A stretch of DNA of 64,000 nt, from positions 1-64,000 of the forward strand of contig NZ_AP017657.1 in NCBI RefSeq assembly GCF_002355855.1, in the 5' to 3' direction. Position 1 is the stretch's first letter; the number at the start of each line of letters is the position of its first letter. A program made the position numbers and the translations under genes. The notes under the pieces were generated by a model. That model saw only the letters and a list, made by a program, of their open reading frames with translations. It had not been told where the DNA came from and searched no databases. This DNA comes from Sphingobium cloacae. Lineage in GTDB: Bacteria > Pseudomonadota > Alphaproteobacteria > Sphingomonadales > Sphingomonadaceae. Positions 24,335 to 33,699 of this stretch are shown here, in pieces.

Positions 24335-27262
24335 ATGGCGATCTACCATTTCTCGGCCAAGGTCATCAGCCGCGCCAACGGGTCGAGCGCGGTTGCGTCG
24401 GCCGCCTATCGCTCGGCATCCGAGCTGCACGATGACCGGCTCGGGCGCGACCATGATTTCTCGAACAAGGCCGGCGTCGTCCATTCGGAAATCCTATTGC
24501 CCGAAAGTGCACCGGAGCGTTTAAACGATCGCGCGACCTTGTGGAACGAGGTCGAGGCCGGCGAGAAGCGCAAGGACGCGCAGTTGGCGCGCGAGGTCGA
24601 ATTCTCGATCCCGCGCGAGCTGGACCAGAAAGAGGGCATCCGGCTTGCCCGCGAATTTGTCGAAAAGCAGTTCGTCGAACGCGGCATGGTCGCGGACCTG
24701 AATGTGCATTGGGACATGGGGAAGGATGGGCAACCGAAGCCGCACGCGCATGTCATGCTCTCGATGCGCGAGGTAAGGCCGGAGGGCTTCGGCCAGAAGG
24801 TGCGCGAGTGGAACAGCACGCAGCTCTTGCAGGACTGGCGTGAGGCGTGGGCCGATCATGTCAACGAGCGCCTGGCCGAGCTGGATATTGATGCCCGGAT
24901 CGATCCTCGCAGCTACGAGGCACAAGGTATCGAGCTGGAGCCGCAACACAAGATCGGGCCGGCTGCATCGCGTATGCCCGACCAGGGGCTTGAGGCCGAG
25001 CGGGTCGAGGACCATGCTCGGATCGCGCGGGAGAATGGCGAGAAGATCATCGCCAATCCCACCGTCGCGCTCGACGCGATCACCCGCAGCCAAGCGACGT
25101 TCACGCGGCGCGACCTGGCGCAGTTCGCGTTCCGCCACAGCGACGGCAAGGACCAGTTCGACCAGGTGATGAGCGCGGTGCGGACCTCGCGCGAGCTGGT
25201 GGCGCTGGGGAAGGACGGGCGTGGCGAGGACCGCTTTACCTCCCGCGAAATGATCGAGACGGAGCAGCGGTTGGAACGCGCCGGCGATCGGCTTGCCGAT
25301 CGGAGCGGGCATGGTCTCCCGGCGATGGAGCAGTCCTTGCGGGCCACCGCCGGGAGTGAGGGCCTGAAGCTGGGGAACCAGCAGGAGGCCGCGCTGGCGC
25401 ATATAACAGGGGAGAAGGATATTGCCATCGTGGTCGGCTATGCCGGCACCGGCAAATCGACCATGTTGGGGGTTGCGCGCGACGAATGGGAGCGGGCGGG
25501 CTTTCAGGTGCGCGGCGCGGCCTTGTCGGGGATCGCGGCCGAGGGGCTTGAGGGCGGCTCCGGCATCGCCTCGCGCACGATCGCCAGCATGGAATATCAG
25601 TGGGAGCAGGGCCGCGAGCAGCTCAGTGCCCGCGACGTGCTGGTGATCGACGAGGCCGGCATGATCGGCACGCGCCAGATGGAGCGGGTGCTGTCGGAAG
25701 CCGAGCGGGCAGGGGCGAAGGTCGTTCTTGTCGGTGACGCCGAGCAGTTGCAGGCGATCGAGGCCGGTGCAGCGTTCCGCGCGCTTGCCGAGCGCCACGG
25801 CGCGGCCGAGATCAACGAGGTTCGCCGGCAGCATGAGGACTGGCAGAAGGACGCGACGCGGGCGCTGGCGACGGGCCGGACCGGCGAGGCTGTCCATGCC
25901 TATGAGGCGCACGGCATGGTCCACGCGGCTGAGACGCGCGAGCAGGCCCACAGCGACCTTGTGGACCGCTGGGACGCGCAGCGCGTCGCTGATCCCGACA
26001 AGACGCGGATCATCCTCACCCACACCAATGCCGAGGTGCGCGACCTGAACCTGGCGGCGCGCGATCGGCTGCGCGACGCCGGCGAGCTGGGGGCGGACGT
26101 GCGCGTGTCGGCCGATCGCGGCGTGCGGGAGTTCGCGACCGGCGACCGCATCATGTTCCTGAAAAACGAGCGCGGGCTAGGGGTAAAGAACGGCACGCTG
26201 GGGCAGGTCGAGCGGGTCAGCCCCGAGCGCATGGCGGTGAAGCTGGACGATGGCCGTCAAGTCGCGTTCGACCTGAAGGACTATGCCCATGTTGATCATG
26301 GCTATGCCGCTACCATCCACAAATCGCAGGGCGTGACGGTCGATCGCGCACACGTCCTCGCCACCCCCGGCATGGACCGCCATTCGGCCTATGTGGCGCT
26401 GTCGCGGCACCGTGACGAGGTGCAGCTCCATTACGGCCATGACGACTTCGCCGACGTGTCCCGGCTTGTCCGCACGCTGTCGCGCGCGCGGGCGAAGGAT
26501 ATGACGTCGGACTATCCGATGTTCCGGGACCGCGACGGCAAGGTTCGGGCCTTTGCCGAGCGGCGCGGGCTTTCTGGCGAGGCCAAGGCCGTGGCTGAGC
26601 GACAGCCGCGGCGCGGCATGTTCGACGGGCTGAAACTGCCCCAGCGCACGTCGGCACCAACGCCGGCGAAGGAAGCGCCTGCGCGTGCCGAGCAGGGCCA
26701 GGACCGTGCTTTCACGCGCGCGGTCGAGCGGGCCTCGCGTTCGGCCGAGGCGGTGTTGCAGGCGCGCGTATCAGGCGGGCCAGTGCTGGAACATCAGAAA
26801 GTCGCGCTCGAGCGCGCGATCGAGGCGCTGGACCAGATCAGGCCGTCCGCCTCGCGTGATATGGCGTCGGCGATGCAGCGCGACCCCACCTTGTTGCGCG
26901 AGGCGGCGGCGGGGCACAGCGGCCCGATGGTCGAGGCGATACGCCAAGAGGCGAGCGTGCGGGCTGATCCGAACTTGCGGGCCGATCGGTTCGTGGAACG
27001 CTGGCAACAGCTCTCCCAGGACCGCGACCGGCTGTATCGCGCCGGCGACATCACGGGCCGCGAGAAGGCGGGCAGGGAAATGGCGGGCATGGCGAAAAGT
27101 CTTGAGCGCGATCCGCAGGTGGAATCGATCCTGCGCGGTCGCGCGCGCGAACTGGGGCTTGAGATCGGCATGAACCGTAGCCGTGATATGGGGCGGGGCG
27201 ATTTGGGCCGCCAGTTGACGCAGGATTTGGGGATTGGCCGTGATCGTGGCCTTAGTCGATGA
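24335..27262 (+). CDS. traA: Ti-type conjugative relaxase TraA (MobQ/MobL domain plus helicase)
   Basis: Predicted relaxase-helicase that nicks oriT and unwinds the transferred strand, 975 aa from the ATG at 24335 (MAIYHFSAKVISRANGSSAV, matching the TraA opening). The MobA/MobL relaxase domain occupies about residues 1-220 with metal-binding His residues in KPHAHVMLSMR (around 135-145). The TraI-like superfamily I helicase follows, with Walker A GYAGTGKST near 367-375, DEAGM in VLVIDEAGMIG, and HKSQGVTVDRAHV near the end. The C-terminal ~200 residues are charged and helical. The frame is intact, so mobilization is plausible. Confidence 0.93.
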   Translation: MAIYHFSAKVISRANGSSAVASAAYRSASELHDDRLGRDHDFSNKAGVVHSEILLPESAPERLNDRATLWNEVEAGEKRKDAQLAREVEFSIPRELDQKEGIRLAREFVEKQFVERGMVADLNVHWDMGKDGQPKPHAHVMLSMREVRPEGFGQKVREWNSTQLLQDWREAWADHVNERLAELDIDARIDPRSYEAQGIELEPQHKIGPAASRMPDQGLEAERVEDHARIARENGEKIIANPTVALDAITRSQATFTRRDLAQFAFRHSDGKDQFDQVMSAVRTSRELVALGKDGRGEDRFTSREMIETEQRLERAGDRLADRSGHGLPAMEQSLRATAGSEGLKLGNQQEAALAHITGEKDIAIVVGYAGTGKSTMLGVARDEWERAGFQVRGAALSGIAAEGLEGGSGIASRTIASMEYQWEQGREQLSARDVLVIDEAGMIGTRQMERVLSEAERAGAKVVLVGDAEQLQAIEAGAAFRALAERHGAAEINEVRRQHEDWQKDATRALATGRTGEAVHAYEAHGMVHAAETREQAHSDLVDRWDAQRVADPDKTRIILTHTNAEVRDLNLAARDRLRDAGELGADVRVSADRGVREFATGDRIMFLKNERGLGVKNGTLGQVERVSPERMAVKLDDGRQVAFDLKDYAHVDHGYAATIHKSQGVTVDRAHVLATPGMDRHSAYVALSRHRDEVQLHYGHDDFADVSRLVRTLSRARAKDMTSDYPMFRDRDGKVRAFAERRGLSGEAKAVAERQPRRGMFDGLKLPQRTSAPTPAKEAPARAEQGQDRAFTRAVERASRSAEAVLQARVSGGPVLEHQKVALERAIEALDQIRPSASRDMASAMQRDPTLLREAAAGHSGPMVEAIRQEASVRADPNLRADRFVERWQQLSQDRDRLYRAGDITGREKAGREMAGMAKSLERDPQVESILRGRARELGLEIGMNRSRDMGRGDLGRQLTQDLGIGRDRGLSR

Positions 27263-27324
27263 TGGCTTTGCGGATAAGCGCCTATCATGCTAAGGTGATA
27301 TGCGTTTAACTAGAGATTCGACCC

Positions 27325-27570
27325 ATGAACGATATGACCCGCTGGACCGTTTCGGTATCGAAAAACACCGACATTGCGGTGCGTAGCTTTCTCGCGCAGC
27401 GCGGCATGAAGAAAGGCGATCTTTCCCGCTTCATCGAGGAGGCAGTCAAATGGCGTGTTCTCGATCAAACCATCACCGAGGCGAGAGCCAAGTTCGAGGA
27501 TATGGACCCCGACGAGCTGGACGCACTGATTGGGGAGGCGGTGGCCGCCGCGCGTCAGCCCGCCGCCTGA
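27325..27570 (+). CDS. Ribbon-helix-helix antitoxin
   Basis: Predicted antitoxin of 81 aa. The N-terminal half (TRWTVSVSKNTDIAVRSFLA, then KKGDLSRFIEEAVKWRVL) fits a ribbon-helix-helix DNA-binding domain and the C-terminal half is acidic (EDMDPDELDALIGEAV). It is followed 3 bp later by a PIN toxin. This pair travels next to traA inside the IS6100-bracketed segment. Confidence 0.8.
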   Translation: MNDMTRWTVSVSKNTDIAVRSFLAQRGMKKGDLSRFIEEAVKWRVLDQTITEARAKFEDMDPDELDALIGEAVAAARQPAA

Positions 27571-27573
27571 CCC

Positions 27574-28008
27574 GTGCGCGTCGTTGTCGATACCAATGTC
27601 CTCATAAGCGCGCTGCTGTCGAGCCGATCGCCGCCCGCGCAGATCGTCACGCTCTGGCGGGAAGGGCGGTTCGCGCTGCTGACTTCTCAAGAGCAACTGG
27701 ACGAGCTGGCGCGGGTGACGCGCTATCCCAAAATCCGCGAGCGGCTTTCGCCGGCGCTGGCGGGGCGGCTTGTCAACGAGCTTCGCGACGTGGCCGTGAT
27801 GGTGACGGACCTTCCGCGCGTGACGGCCTGCGCCGATCCTTGGGATAATTTTCTGTTGGCGATGATCGTCGCGGGCAGGGCCGATCATCTTGTGACCGGC
27901 GACAAGCGGGATTTGCTGTCGATGGGCCGTTACGAAGGCGCACGGATTATCGCCGTGCGGGATTTTCTGACGATATTCGGGTGGCTCACCAAGGATGAGC
28001 GGACATGA
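27574..28008 (+). CDS. PIN-family toxin (TIGR00305-like)
   Basis: Predicted PIN-domain ribonuclease toxin of 144 aa starting with GTG. Acidic residues of the active site appear in VVVDTNVLISALL (Asp5), EQLDELARV and CADPWDNFLLAMIVAGRADH. The ADPWDN block and following LVTGDKRDLL are typical of the TIGR00305 branch. The 3' end overlaps the next gene by 4 bases. Antitoxin-first order here contrasts with the 14.0-14.7 kb pair. Confidence 0.83.
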   Translation: MRVVVDTNVLISALLSSRSPPAQIVTLWREGRFALLTSQEQLDELARVTRYPKIRERLSPALAGRLVNELRDVAVMVTDLPRVTACADPWDNFLLAMIVAGRADHLVTGDKRDLLSMGRYEGARIIAVRDFLTIFGWLTKDERT

Positions 28009-28685
28009 GCGAGCGGGACGAGTATCGCGAGGAACCGGCAAACGGCGAGGACCCGGCGCTGGCGTTCGAGCGGTTGCGCCGCGAGGTGTCGTTGCTGCGC
28101 CATGCGGTCGAGGCGCTGACCACGGCGCGCGAGTCCATCGACATTCCCGACTATGAGCCGACGCTTGAGCGCACCGAAAAGGTGCTGGGTATCCTGGTGC
28201 AGCAGATCGACGGTGTGCGAAAAAGCCCCGCCATGAGGCTCACCCCGGAGAATATGGGAGGTCGTTTAAACGCTTCTGTCGCCGAGGCGACCCACGAGCT
28301 GCGCGCCCAGGTGCAGGCAACCGACATGGTGCTCAGAGGGGCAGCGCGCGACTTGTCCGATATGGTCACATCGGCGCGGCGGGGTGACGAGCAGAACCGT
28401 TGGCTGTATATCGTGGGTGGCGTCGGTCTGGTAGTGGGGCTGTTGCTCTATACGCTGCTCGCCGGTCCGATCGCGCGGATGATGCCGGCGAGCTGGCTTT
28501 GGCCCGAGCGCATGGCGACGCGGGCGCTTGGCGAAAAGTCGGCATGGGATGCGGGGCAACGTTTGATGCAGACGGCCGCGCCGGAGAGCTGGGGATCGAT
28601 CGTCGCGGCGGCCCCGCTCGCCGATGGCAACCGCGAGGCGGTGCAGGCGTGCCGCAAACAGGCCGAAAAAGCGAAAAGACCGGTG
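28005..28685 (+). pseudogene. DUF6118-like membrane protein, 3' end cut by IS6100
   Basis: The first ~227 residues of a plasmid protein I place, from memory, near DUF6118. It has a charged N-terminal helix (ALAFERLRREVSLLRHAVEA), a central amphipathic region, one transmembrane helix (YIVGGVGLVVGLLLYTLLAG, about residues 135-154) and a periplasmic or cytoplasmic tail. IS6100 copy 2 begins at 28686, so the natural C-terminus is missing and the reading frame runs on into the element. The CGTTTAAACG motif lies inside it at 28263. Confidence 0.72.
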
Positions 28686-29565
28686 GGCTCTGTTGCAAAA
28701 ATCGTGAAGCTTGAGCATGCTTGGCGGAGATTGAACGGATGGAGCGATGACGGATTTCAAGTGGCGCCATTTCCAGGGTGATGTGATCCTGTGGGCGGTG
28801 CGCTGGTATTGTCGCTATCCGATCAGCTATCGCGACCTTGAGGAAATGCTGGCGGAACGCGGCATTTCGGTCGACCATACGACGATCTATCGCTGGGTCC
28901 AGCGCTACGCCCCGGAGATGGAGAAGCGGCTGCGCTGGTTCTGGCGGCGTGGCTTTGATCCGAGCTGGCGCCTGGATGAAACCTACGTCAAGGTGCGGGG
29001 CAAGTGGACCTACCTGTACCGGGCAGTCGACAAGCGGGGCGACACGATCGATTTCTACCTGTCGCCGACCCGCAGCGCCAAGGCAGCGAAGCGGTTCCTG
29101 GGCAAGGCCCTGCGAGGCCTGAAGCACTGGGAAAAGCCGGCCACGCTCAATACTGACAAAGCGCCGAGCTATGGTGCAGCGATCACCGAATTGAAGCGCG
29201 AAGGAAAGCTGGACCAGGAAACGGCCCACCGGCAGGTGAAGTATCTCAATAACGTGATCGAGGCCGATCACGGAAAGCTCAAGATGCTGATCAAGCCGGT
29301 GCGCGGTTTCAAATCGATCCCCACGGCCTATGCCACGATCAAGGGATTCGAAGTCATGCGAGCCCTGCGCAAAGGACAGGCTCGTCCCTGGTGCCTGCAG
29401 CCCGGCATCAGGGGAGAGGTGCGCCTTGTGGAGAGAGCTTTCGGCATTGGGCCCTCGGCACTGACGGAGGCCATGGACATGCTCAACCACCATTTCGCAG
29501 CAGCCGCCTGATCGGCGCAGAGCGACAGCCTACCTGTGACTGCCGCCAATCTTTGCAACAGAGCC
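28686..29565 (+). mobile_element. IS6100: IS6100, copy 2
   Basis: Second 880-bp IS6100, with ends GGCTCTGTTGCAAA (28686-28699) and TTTGCAACAGAGCC (29552-29565). It has the same orientation as copy 1, and the encoded transposases read the same. The 8-bp flanks GACCGGTG and GATCAAGG differ, so no target duplication is present. It truncates genes on both sides (a DUF6118-like gene to the left and a resolvase to the right), so the two flanks were joined by rearrangement rather than simple insertion. Confidence 0.95.
28747..29511 (+). CDS. tnpA: IS6100 transposase, copy 2
   Basis: The 254-aa IS6 family DDE transposase, the same by eye as the copy at 11951, with the same triad contexts (LDETYVKV, NTDKAPSYG, VIEADHGKLK). 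Two functional copies in direct orientation can mobilise or delete the DNA between them. Confidence 0.95.
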   Translation: MTDFKWRHFQGDVILWAVRWYCRYPISYRDLEEMLAERGISVDHTTIYRWVQRYAPEMEKRLRWFWRRGFDPSWRLDETYVKVRGKWTYLYRAVDKRGDTIDFYLSPTRSAKAAKRFLGKALRGLKHWEKPATLNTDKAPSYGAAITELKREGKLDQETAHRQVKYLNNVIEADHGKLKMLIKPVRGFKSIPTAYATIKGFEVMRALRKGQARPWCLQPGIRGEVRLVERAFGIGPSALTEAMDMLNHHFAAAA

Positions 29566-30049
29566 GATCAAGGTGTTCACCGACGTCATGTCGGGCAAGA
29601 GCATGGAGCGGCCCGGTCTGGCCGAACTGATCGCCTATGCCCGCAAGGGCGACACGCTGGCGGTGGTCCGCCTCGATCGGCTTGGGCGCTCGCTCGCCGA
29701 ATTGCTCACCACGGTCGAGACGCTACGCGGCCAGGGCATCGCGCTCCTGAGTCTTGAGGAAAAGATCGACACATCGTCGGCCGCCGGCGAACTCATCTTC
29801 CATGTGTTCGGGGCCATCGCCCATTTCGAGCGGAGACTGATCTCCGAGCGAACCAGGGATGGGATCGCCGCCGCGCGCGCCAAAGGCAAGTTGCCCGGCC
29901 GTCAGCCGCTCGACATGTCCAAGGTACATGCCGCCATCAAACTGGTCGAAGCGAGCATCTCGCCGACAGAAGCAGCACGACAACTCGGCATCGGCCGATC
30001 GACCATCTATCGAGAAATGCGCCGCCTCGGCGTGGAAAGGCCCATCTGA
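29566..30049 (+). pseudogene. tnpR: Tn3-family resolvase, N-terminus removed by IS6100
   Basis: A serine resolvase lacking its first ~35 residues, including the catalytic Ser strand. What remains begins IKVFTDVMSGKSMERPGLAE and includes AVVRLDRLGRSLAELL, LISERTRDGIAAARAKGKLP and the HTH end EAARQLGIGRSTIYREMRRL. The 5' end is cut exactly at the IS6100 end. It belonged to a Tn3-family transposon whose surviving end is the repeat at 31455-31492. A GTG at 29573 could start translation, but the product would be inactive. Confidence 0.88.
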
Positions 30050-31423
30050 ATGTCCAGATCGAAATCGGCTCACGATCTTTCCGGCCTGATGAAATATGCG
30101 GATCGCGCGCCATGGGATGAGGCATTGGCCGAAATGCTGTCCGCGCATCTCGATCCGGCGAGCGAAGCGACCGGACTCGAGCCTGACGCCATATTCGAGA
30201 TAATTGGCGATCACTGGCAAGGGCCGCTATGGGGCTGCGCCTTTGAAGATCTGCTTACGCAGGAACTGGAACCCGACGGTCGCAATCTGGTCGATGACTA
30301 TCTCAAGCGCCGGGGCTGGAACGAAAAGGCGCCGAACAAGGCCTATATGCGCGCGTTACGCGATACGGTCATGTCGCTCTATGAGGTCAGCGAAGTCGTG
30401 CCTGGTCAGTCGATGACCTTGCGCGATCTGCTGCGCGACGTTGCTCCGGTGACGGTGCGCGAACACGGTGCAACCCAGACCCTGGTCAACTGGGACAAGA
30501 TCGCCGCAAGGGTTGTCGACGTGAACGGGCGCCATGGCATTTCCGGAGCGCTGTTGCCGTTCAGCGCTGAGGGCGCCGTGCGAGTGGTCGAGGCATTTTC
30601 CCGACTTGCCGACGAAACTCAGGACACTGCGGAATTGGACCCGTCCGATCGGGACGCGCTTCTGGGAGCATCGGGACCGATGTTCACGAACATGTGGCTG
30701 CTCGACTGTCTGGGCAAGGCCATGCCCGGCAGCGCGCCGGATATGGTCAACGCCGACGGCGATGACCTGGTGTTCCACCGTATCGTTTTTCCGCTGGCGA
30801 AAGGCGTGGTCGGCAAGAGCCTGATCCGAAGGCTGAACGCGGCACAATGGCTGGAACCTGCCAGCGACAGTTTCTGGAACTGGCTGGCACCAGCGACGAA
30901 GAACAAGAAGCCGCAAGCGACCAAAGGCAAGCGGGCCTTCGTCACGACCATGGATGACGGCACGCCGGTTTTTGCCAATGTGGAACTGGCAGGGCGCAAG
31001 CTGATCGTCGAGGTAAACAGTGCCGCCCGCGCGGAGCGAGCAATTACCCAGATGGGCGAATGGCTTGGTGATTGCGTGAGCGCGCCTATGGCCGAAATCC
31101 GGACGCTCGATCAGGTTATGGCCGACGATGCCGCCCGCACGCCACAGGACGAGGCGCTGGATATTCCACCGCATGAAATGGAGCGCATCGTTCACGATAT
31201 GCTGACCCGTGAATATACGAAAACGCTCGATGAGCCGGTCCCAGCCCTCAGCCACAAGACGCCACGCGTTCTGGCCTGTACAAAGGCGGGGCGGGTAAAG
31301 GTAGCCGACTGGCTCAAATATATCGAAAATGGCGCGGCAAAATCGGGCACCGCCGATCCGATGGGCACCTATGACTTTACATGGATGTGGGAAGAACTGG
31401 GGCTTAGCGACCTCCGGCGGTAA
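30050..31423 (+). CDS. Hypothetical protein, passenger of a Tn3-family element
   Basis: A 457-aa protein I do not recognise with certainty. It starts immediately after the resolvase stop (ATG at 30050), so it was co-transcribed with it. It is soluble and has no signal peptide or membrane segment. It has an N-terminal helical region (PWDEALAEMLSAHLDPASEA), a central part with KKPQATKGKRAFVTTMDDGT, and a C-terminal block (KTPRVLACTKAGRVKVADWL followed by YDFTWMWEELGL) that resembles the end of other plasmid-borne proteins of unknown role. It lies between tnpR and the transposon end, the usual place for passenger genes. Confidence 0.65.
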   Translation: MSRSKSAHDLSGLMKYADRAPWDEALAEMLSAHLDPASEATGLEPDAIFEIIGDHWQGPLWGCAFEDLLTQELEPDGRNLVDDYLKRRGWNEKAPNKAYMRALRDTVMSLYEVSEVVPGQSMTLRDLLRDVAPVTVREHGATQTLVNWDKIAARVVDVNGRHGISGALLPFSAEGAVRVVEAFSRLADETQDTAELDPSDRDALLGASGPMFTNMWLLDCLGKAMPGSAPDMVNADGDDLVFHRIVFPLAKGVVGKSLIRRLNAAQWLEPASDSFWNWLAPATKNKKPQATKGKRAFVTTMDDGTPVFANVELAGRKLIVEVNSAARAERAITQMGEWLGDCVSAPMAEIRTLDQVMADDAARTPQDEALDIPPHEMERIVHDMLTREYTKTLDEPVPALSHKTPRVLACTKAGRVKVADWLKYIENGAAKSGTADPMGTYDFTWMWEELGLSDLRR

Positions 31424-31454
31424 CGGCCATCATGCGGTTCTTGAAATGTTCTCG

Positions 31455-31492
31455 CTTAGCGTTGTCTGGCGTACCTTCCACGCGATGCCCTC
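31455..31492 (-). repeat. 38-bp Tn3-type terminal repeat, right end
   Basis: Read on the minus strand from 31492, the repeat starts GAGGGCATCGCGTGGAAGGT and ends ACGCTAAG at 31455, 38 bp long, with the inner ACGCTAAG shared by many Tn3-family ends. It lies beyond the passenger gene and directly before the damaged trb-operon gene. I did not find its mate in the window; it was probably lost when IS6100 copy 2 cut the resolvase. Confidence 0.72.
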
Positions 31493-31688
31493 TAGAAGCG
31501 CTGAATACTTCGCCGCACATGCGGACGAGGCAAATGAGATCATCGCGTCCTGCACGGCAGGGAAGGTGAGGGGCGTCGAGTGCGACAATGCGCGAGAAGG
31601 GCTCCGCATTATCGCGAGCGCCAAGGCTATGAAGCACGTCGAACAGCCGGTGAGTGGCGGTGCCGGCCTGTCCTACAAGCGGCCATAG
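31493..31688 (+). pseudogene. trbK: TrbK/EexN-type entry-exclusion protein, 5' end missing
   Basis: The remaining frame reads SAEYFAAHADEANEIIASCT, then VRGVECDNAREGLRIIASA, the typical mature part of TrbK/EexN entry-exclusion lipoproteins (YFxAHxxE, Cys, ECxNA). The signal peptide and lipobox are absent because a Tn3-type end abuts at 31492. It sits 8 bp before trbL, the normal place of trbK in Ti-type trb operons. Its loss should weaken entry exclusion. Confidence 0.72.
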
Positions 31689-31696
31689 GGGGGCTG

Positions 31697-32947
31697 ATGC
31701 GCTTGCGTTACCTTGCCGCCGCGGCGGTTGGCATCGGCTTGCTCTACGCTGCCCCCGCTCTCGCACAGACTGCGGGGGGAGCGCCGGCCCTGGATCAAAT
31801 CGGGCAGCAATTCGTCACTCGATTCCAGTCTATCGAAAGCACGCTGCGCGGATTCGCGCTGCGGCTCTTCGGCCTGCTCGTAATAATTGAGTTCGCTTGG
31901 GCAGCGATGGGACTGGCGTTCCGCCAAGCCGATTTCGGCGAATGGGCTGCGTTGCTCGTCAATCAAATCATGTTCATCGGCTTCGGTCTCGCCCTCGTCA
32001 CGTTCGGTCCCGCGTGGGCCGGCGCGATCGTGGCGAGCTTCCAACAAGCCGGTAGCCAAGCCTCGGCCGCTGCGGGAGGCGGTGCGATCCTGCATCCCTC
32101 CGACGTATTTGGCGCGGGTATGAACATCGCCGCGAAGATCCTCGAACACATGAGCGCCCTTCGTCCCGGCGAGGCCATCGGCTTTGCCCTCTGCGGCGTC
32201 GTGGTGATCGTGGCTTTCGCGCTCATCTGCGCCATCATGATCCTGACGATTGTGTCAGGCTACGCGATCGTTTCGATGGGCGTTCTGTTCATGGGCTTTA
32301 GCGGCTCGCGGTGGACCCGCGACCTCGCAATGAAAGTCATCATGGGCGTCGTCGGAATCGGCGCGAAACTCATGGTGCTGCAAATCATCGTGGGGGTCGG
32401 AGCGTCGCTCTTCGCCGATTGGTCGAACAAAGGCATCACTACGATCGACGATGCTCTTGTAATGGTCGGTTTTTCGGTAGTGATGCTGGCGCTCGCGAAG
32501 GTCATTCCGGACCTCGTGGGCTCAATGATTAATGGTTCTGTCTTCACCGGGGGCGGCGCGCTGAGCGCGGCGGGCGCGGCTGTTGCCGGCGGTGCGGCCG
32601 GGTTCGCCGCTGGCGTCGTCGGCGCTGGCGCCGCAGCTCACGGGGCTGGCAAGCTGGCGAGCGAACAGCTCGCCACCGCGCAAGGGCAGGGCACAGCCCC
32701 TCAGTCGGCGATGGGTCGATTTATGAACCTCGCCGGCAATACAGGGCGCAACCTTGCCGGCGCGGCCGTGCAAGACGTGGGGGCCCGTCTCGGTGGGCGA
32801 GCGCCCTACGGCTCGATGGGCGGACGCATGGGCGATCGAATGCGAACCCAAGCGGCCGAAATGCGGTCGGCGCGTGAAGCGCCGACGCCGGCCCCCGCTG
32901 CGGCCAGCACCGCCGAAGGAAGCAACAACACAATCAGCGCAGCATAA
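31697..32947 (+). CDS. trbL: P-type conjugal transfer protein TrbL
   Basis: Predicted polytopic inner-membrane component (VirB6-like) of the mating-pair apparatus, 416 aa from the ATG at 31697. A signal-like N-terminus (MRLRYLAAAAVGIGLL) ends in ALAQTA. About six hydrophobic helices follow between residues 50 and 290, including VVVIVAFALICAIMILTIVS and the family-typical MGVLFMGFSGSRWTRDLA. The C-terminal third is Ala/Gly-rich and probably cytoplasmic. Start and order (K-L-F-G-H-I) match Ti-type operons. Confidence 0.9.
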   Translation: MRLRYLAAAAVGIGLLYAAPALAQTAGGAPALDQIGQQFVTRFQSIESTLRGFALRLFGLLVIIEFAWAAMGLAFRQADFGEWAALLVNQIMFIGFGLALVTFGPAWAGAIVASFQQAGSQASAAAGGGAILHPSDVFGAGMNIAAKILEHMSALRPGEAIGFALCGVVVIVAFALICAIMILTIVSGYAIVSMGVLFMGFSGSRWTRDLAMKVIMGVVGIGAKLMVLQIIVGVGASLFADWSNKGITTIDDALVMVGFSVVMLALAKVIPDLVGSMINGSVFTGGGALSAAGAAVAGGAAGFAAGVVGAGAAAHGAGKLASEQLATAQGQGTAPQSAMGRFMNLAGNTGRNLAGAAVQDVGARLGGRAPYGSMGGRMGDRMRTQAAEMRSAREAPTPAPAAASTAEGSNNTISAA

Positions 32948-33007
32948 CGGCGACCCCCGGCGGGGCCGTCTCGGATCAACCGTGTGTTTCAAGATGGGAT
33001 ATAAGCC

Positions 33008-33685
33008 ATGAAGCGACCGAAAGGGCAGGGCGGGCCGGTTGACCGGAACGTCTATCTCGACACCCGCCGCGAATGGAACGAGCGTTACGGAAGCTATATT
33101 TCGCGTGAGCGCAAATGGCGTCTCGCGACCTTCTGCCTGGCGGGGATCGCCGCCCTTGCGGTCGGCGGTCTTGCTTATGATCGGGGCCAGAACAAGGTCG
33201 TTCCCTACATCGTGGAAGTAAACGGGCTCGGGGATGCCGTGCCGGTCGCGATCGCCGATCGGGCGGCCCGGCCTGATGCGCGGATTGTCCGGGCCCAGCT
33301 CGCACGCTGGATCACGAATATTCGCAGCGTCTATCTCGACGCGGCGGCCGAACGCCAGTCGATCGACCAAGGCTATGCAATGGTCAACCGGCGCGGGCCG
33401 GCTTTCCAAACGCTGACCGATTATCACAAGGCCAACGATCCGTTCGTGCGGGCTGCCAGCGAAAGCGTGACGGTCCAGGTCGAATCCGTGCTGCCGATCT
33501 CCAACGATAGCTGGCGCGTCGAATGGCGCGAGGAAGTGCGCGGCCGGGACGGCAACGTATCGAGCCGCACCAATTGGCAGGCTGTCGTCGGCATCACCGT
33601 CACGCCGCCCACGGATGAACGCCAGGTGCTGGTCAATCCGATGGGGGTCTTCGTCAACTCCGTTAGCTGGTCGCAGCGCGTCTAA
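33008..33685 (+). CDS. trbF: Conjugal transfer protein TrbF (VirB8-like)
   Basis: Predicted assembly factor of the type IV secretion channel, 225 aa. A short cytoplasmic N-terminus contains YLDTRREWNERYGSYISRER, a family hallmark. It is followed by one membrane helix (LATFCLAGIAALAVGGLAYD, about residues 40-60) and a periplasmic NTF2-like domain with RVEWREEVRGRDG and the closing NPMGVFVNSVSWSQRV. ATG 33008 is preceded by a weak purine-rich site. It lies 60 bp after trbL. Confidence 0.92.
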   Translation: MKRPKGQGGPVDRNVYLDTRREWNERYGSYISRERKWRLATFCLAGIAALAVGGLAYDRGQNKVVPYIVEVNGLGDAVPVAIADRAARPDARIVRAQLARWITNIRSVYLDAAAERQSIDQGYAMVNRRGPAFQTLTDYHKANDPFVRAASESVTVQVESVLPISNDSWRVEWREEVRGRDGNVSSRTNWQAVVGITVTPPTDERQVLVNPMGVFVNSVSWSQRV

Positions 33686-33699
33686 GAGGGGTCTTGGTT

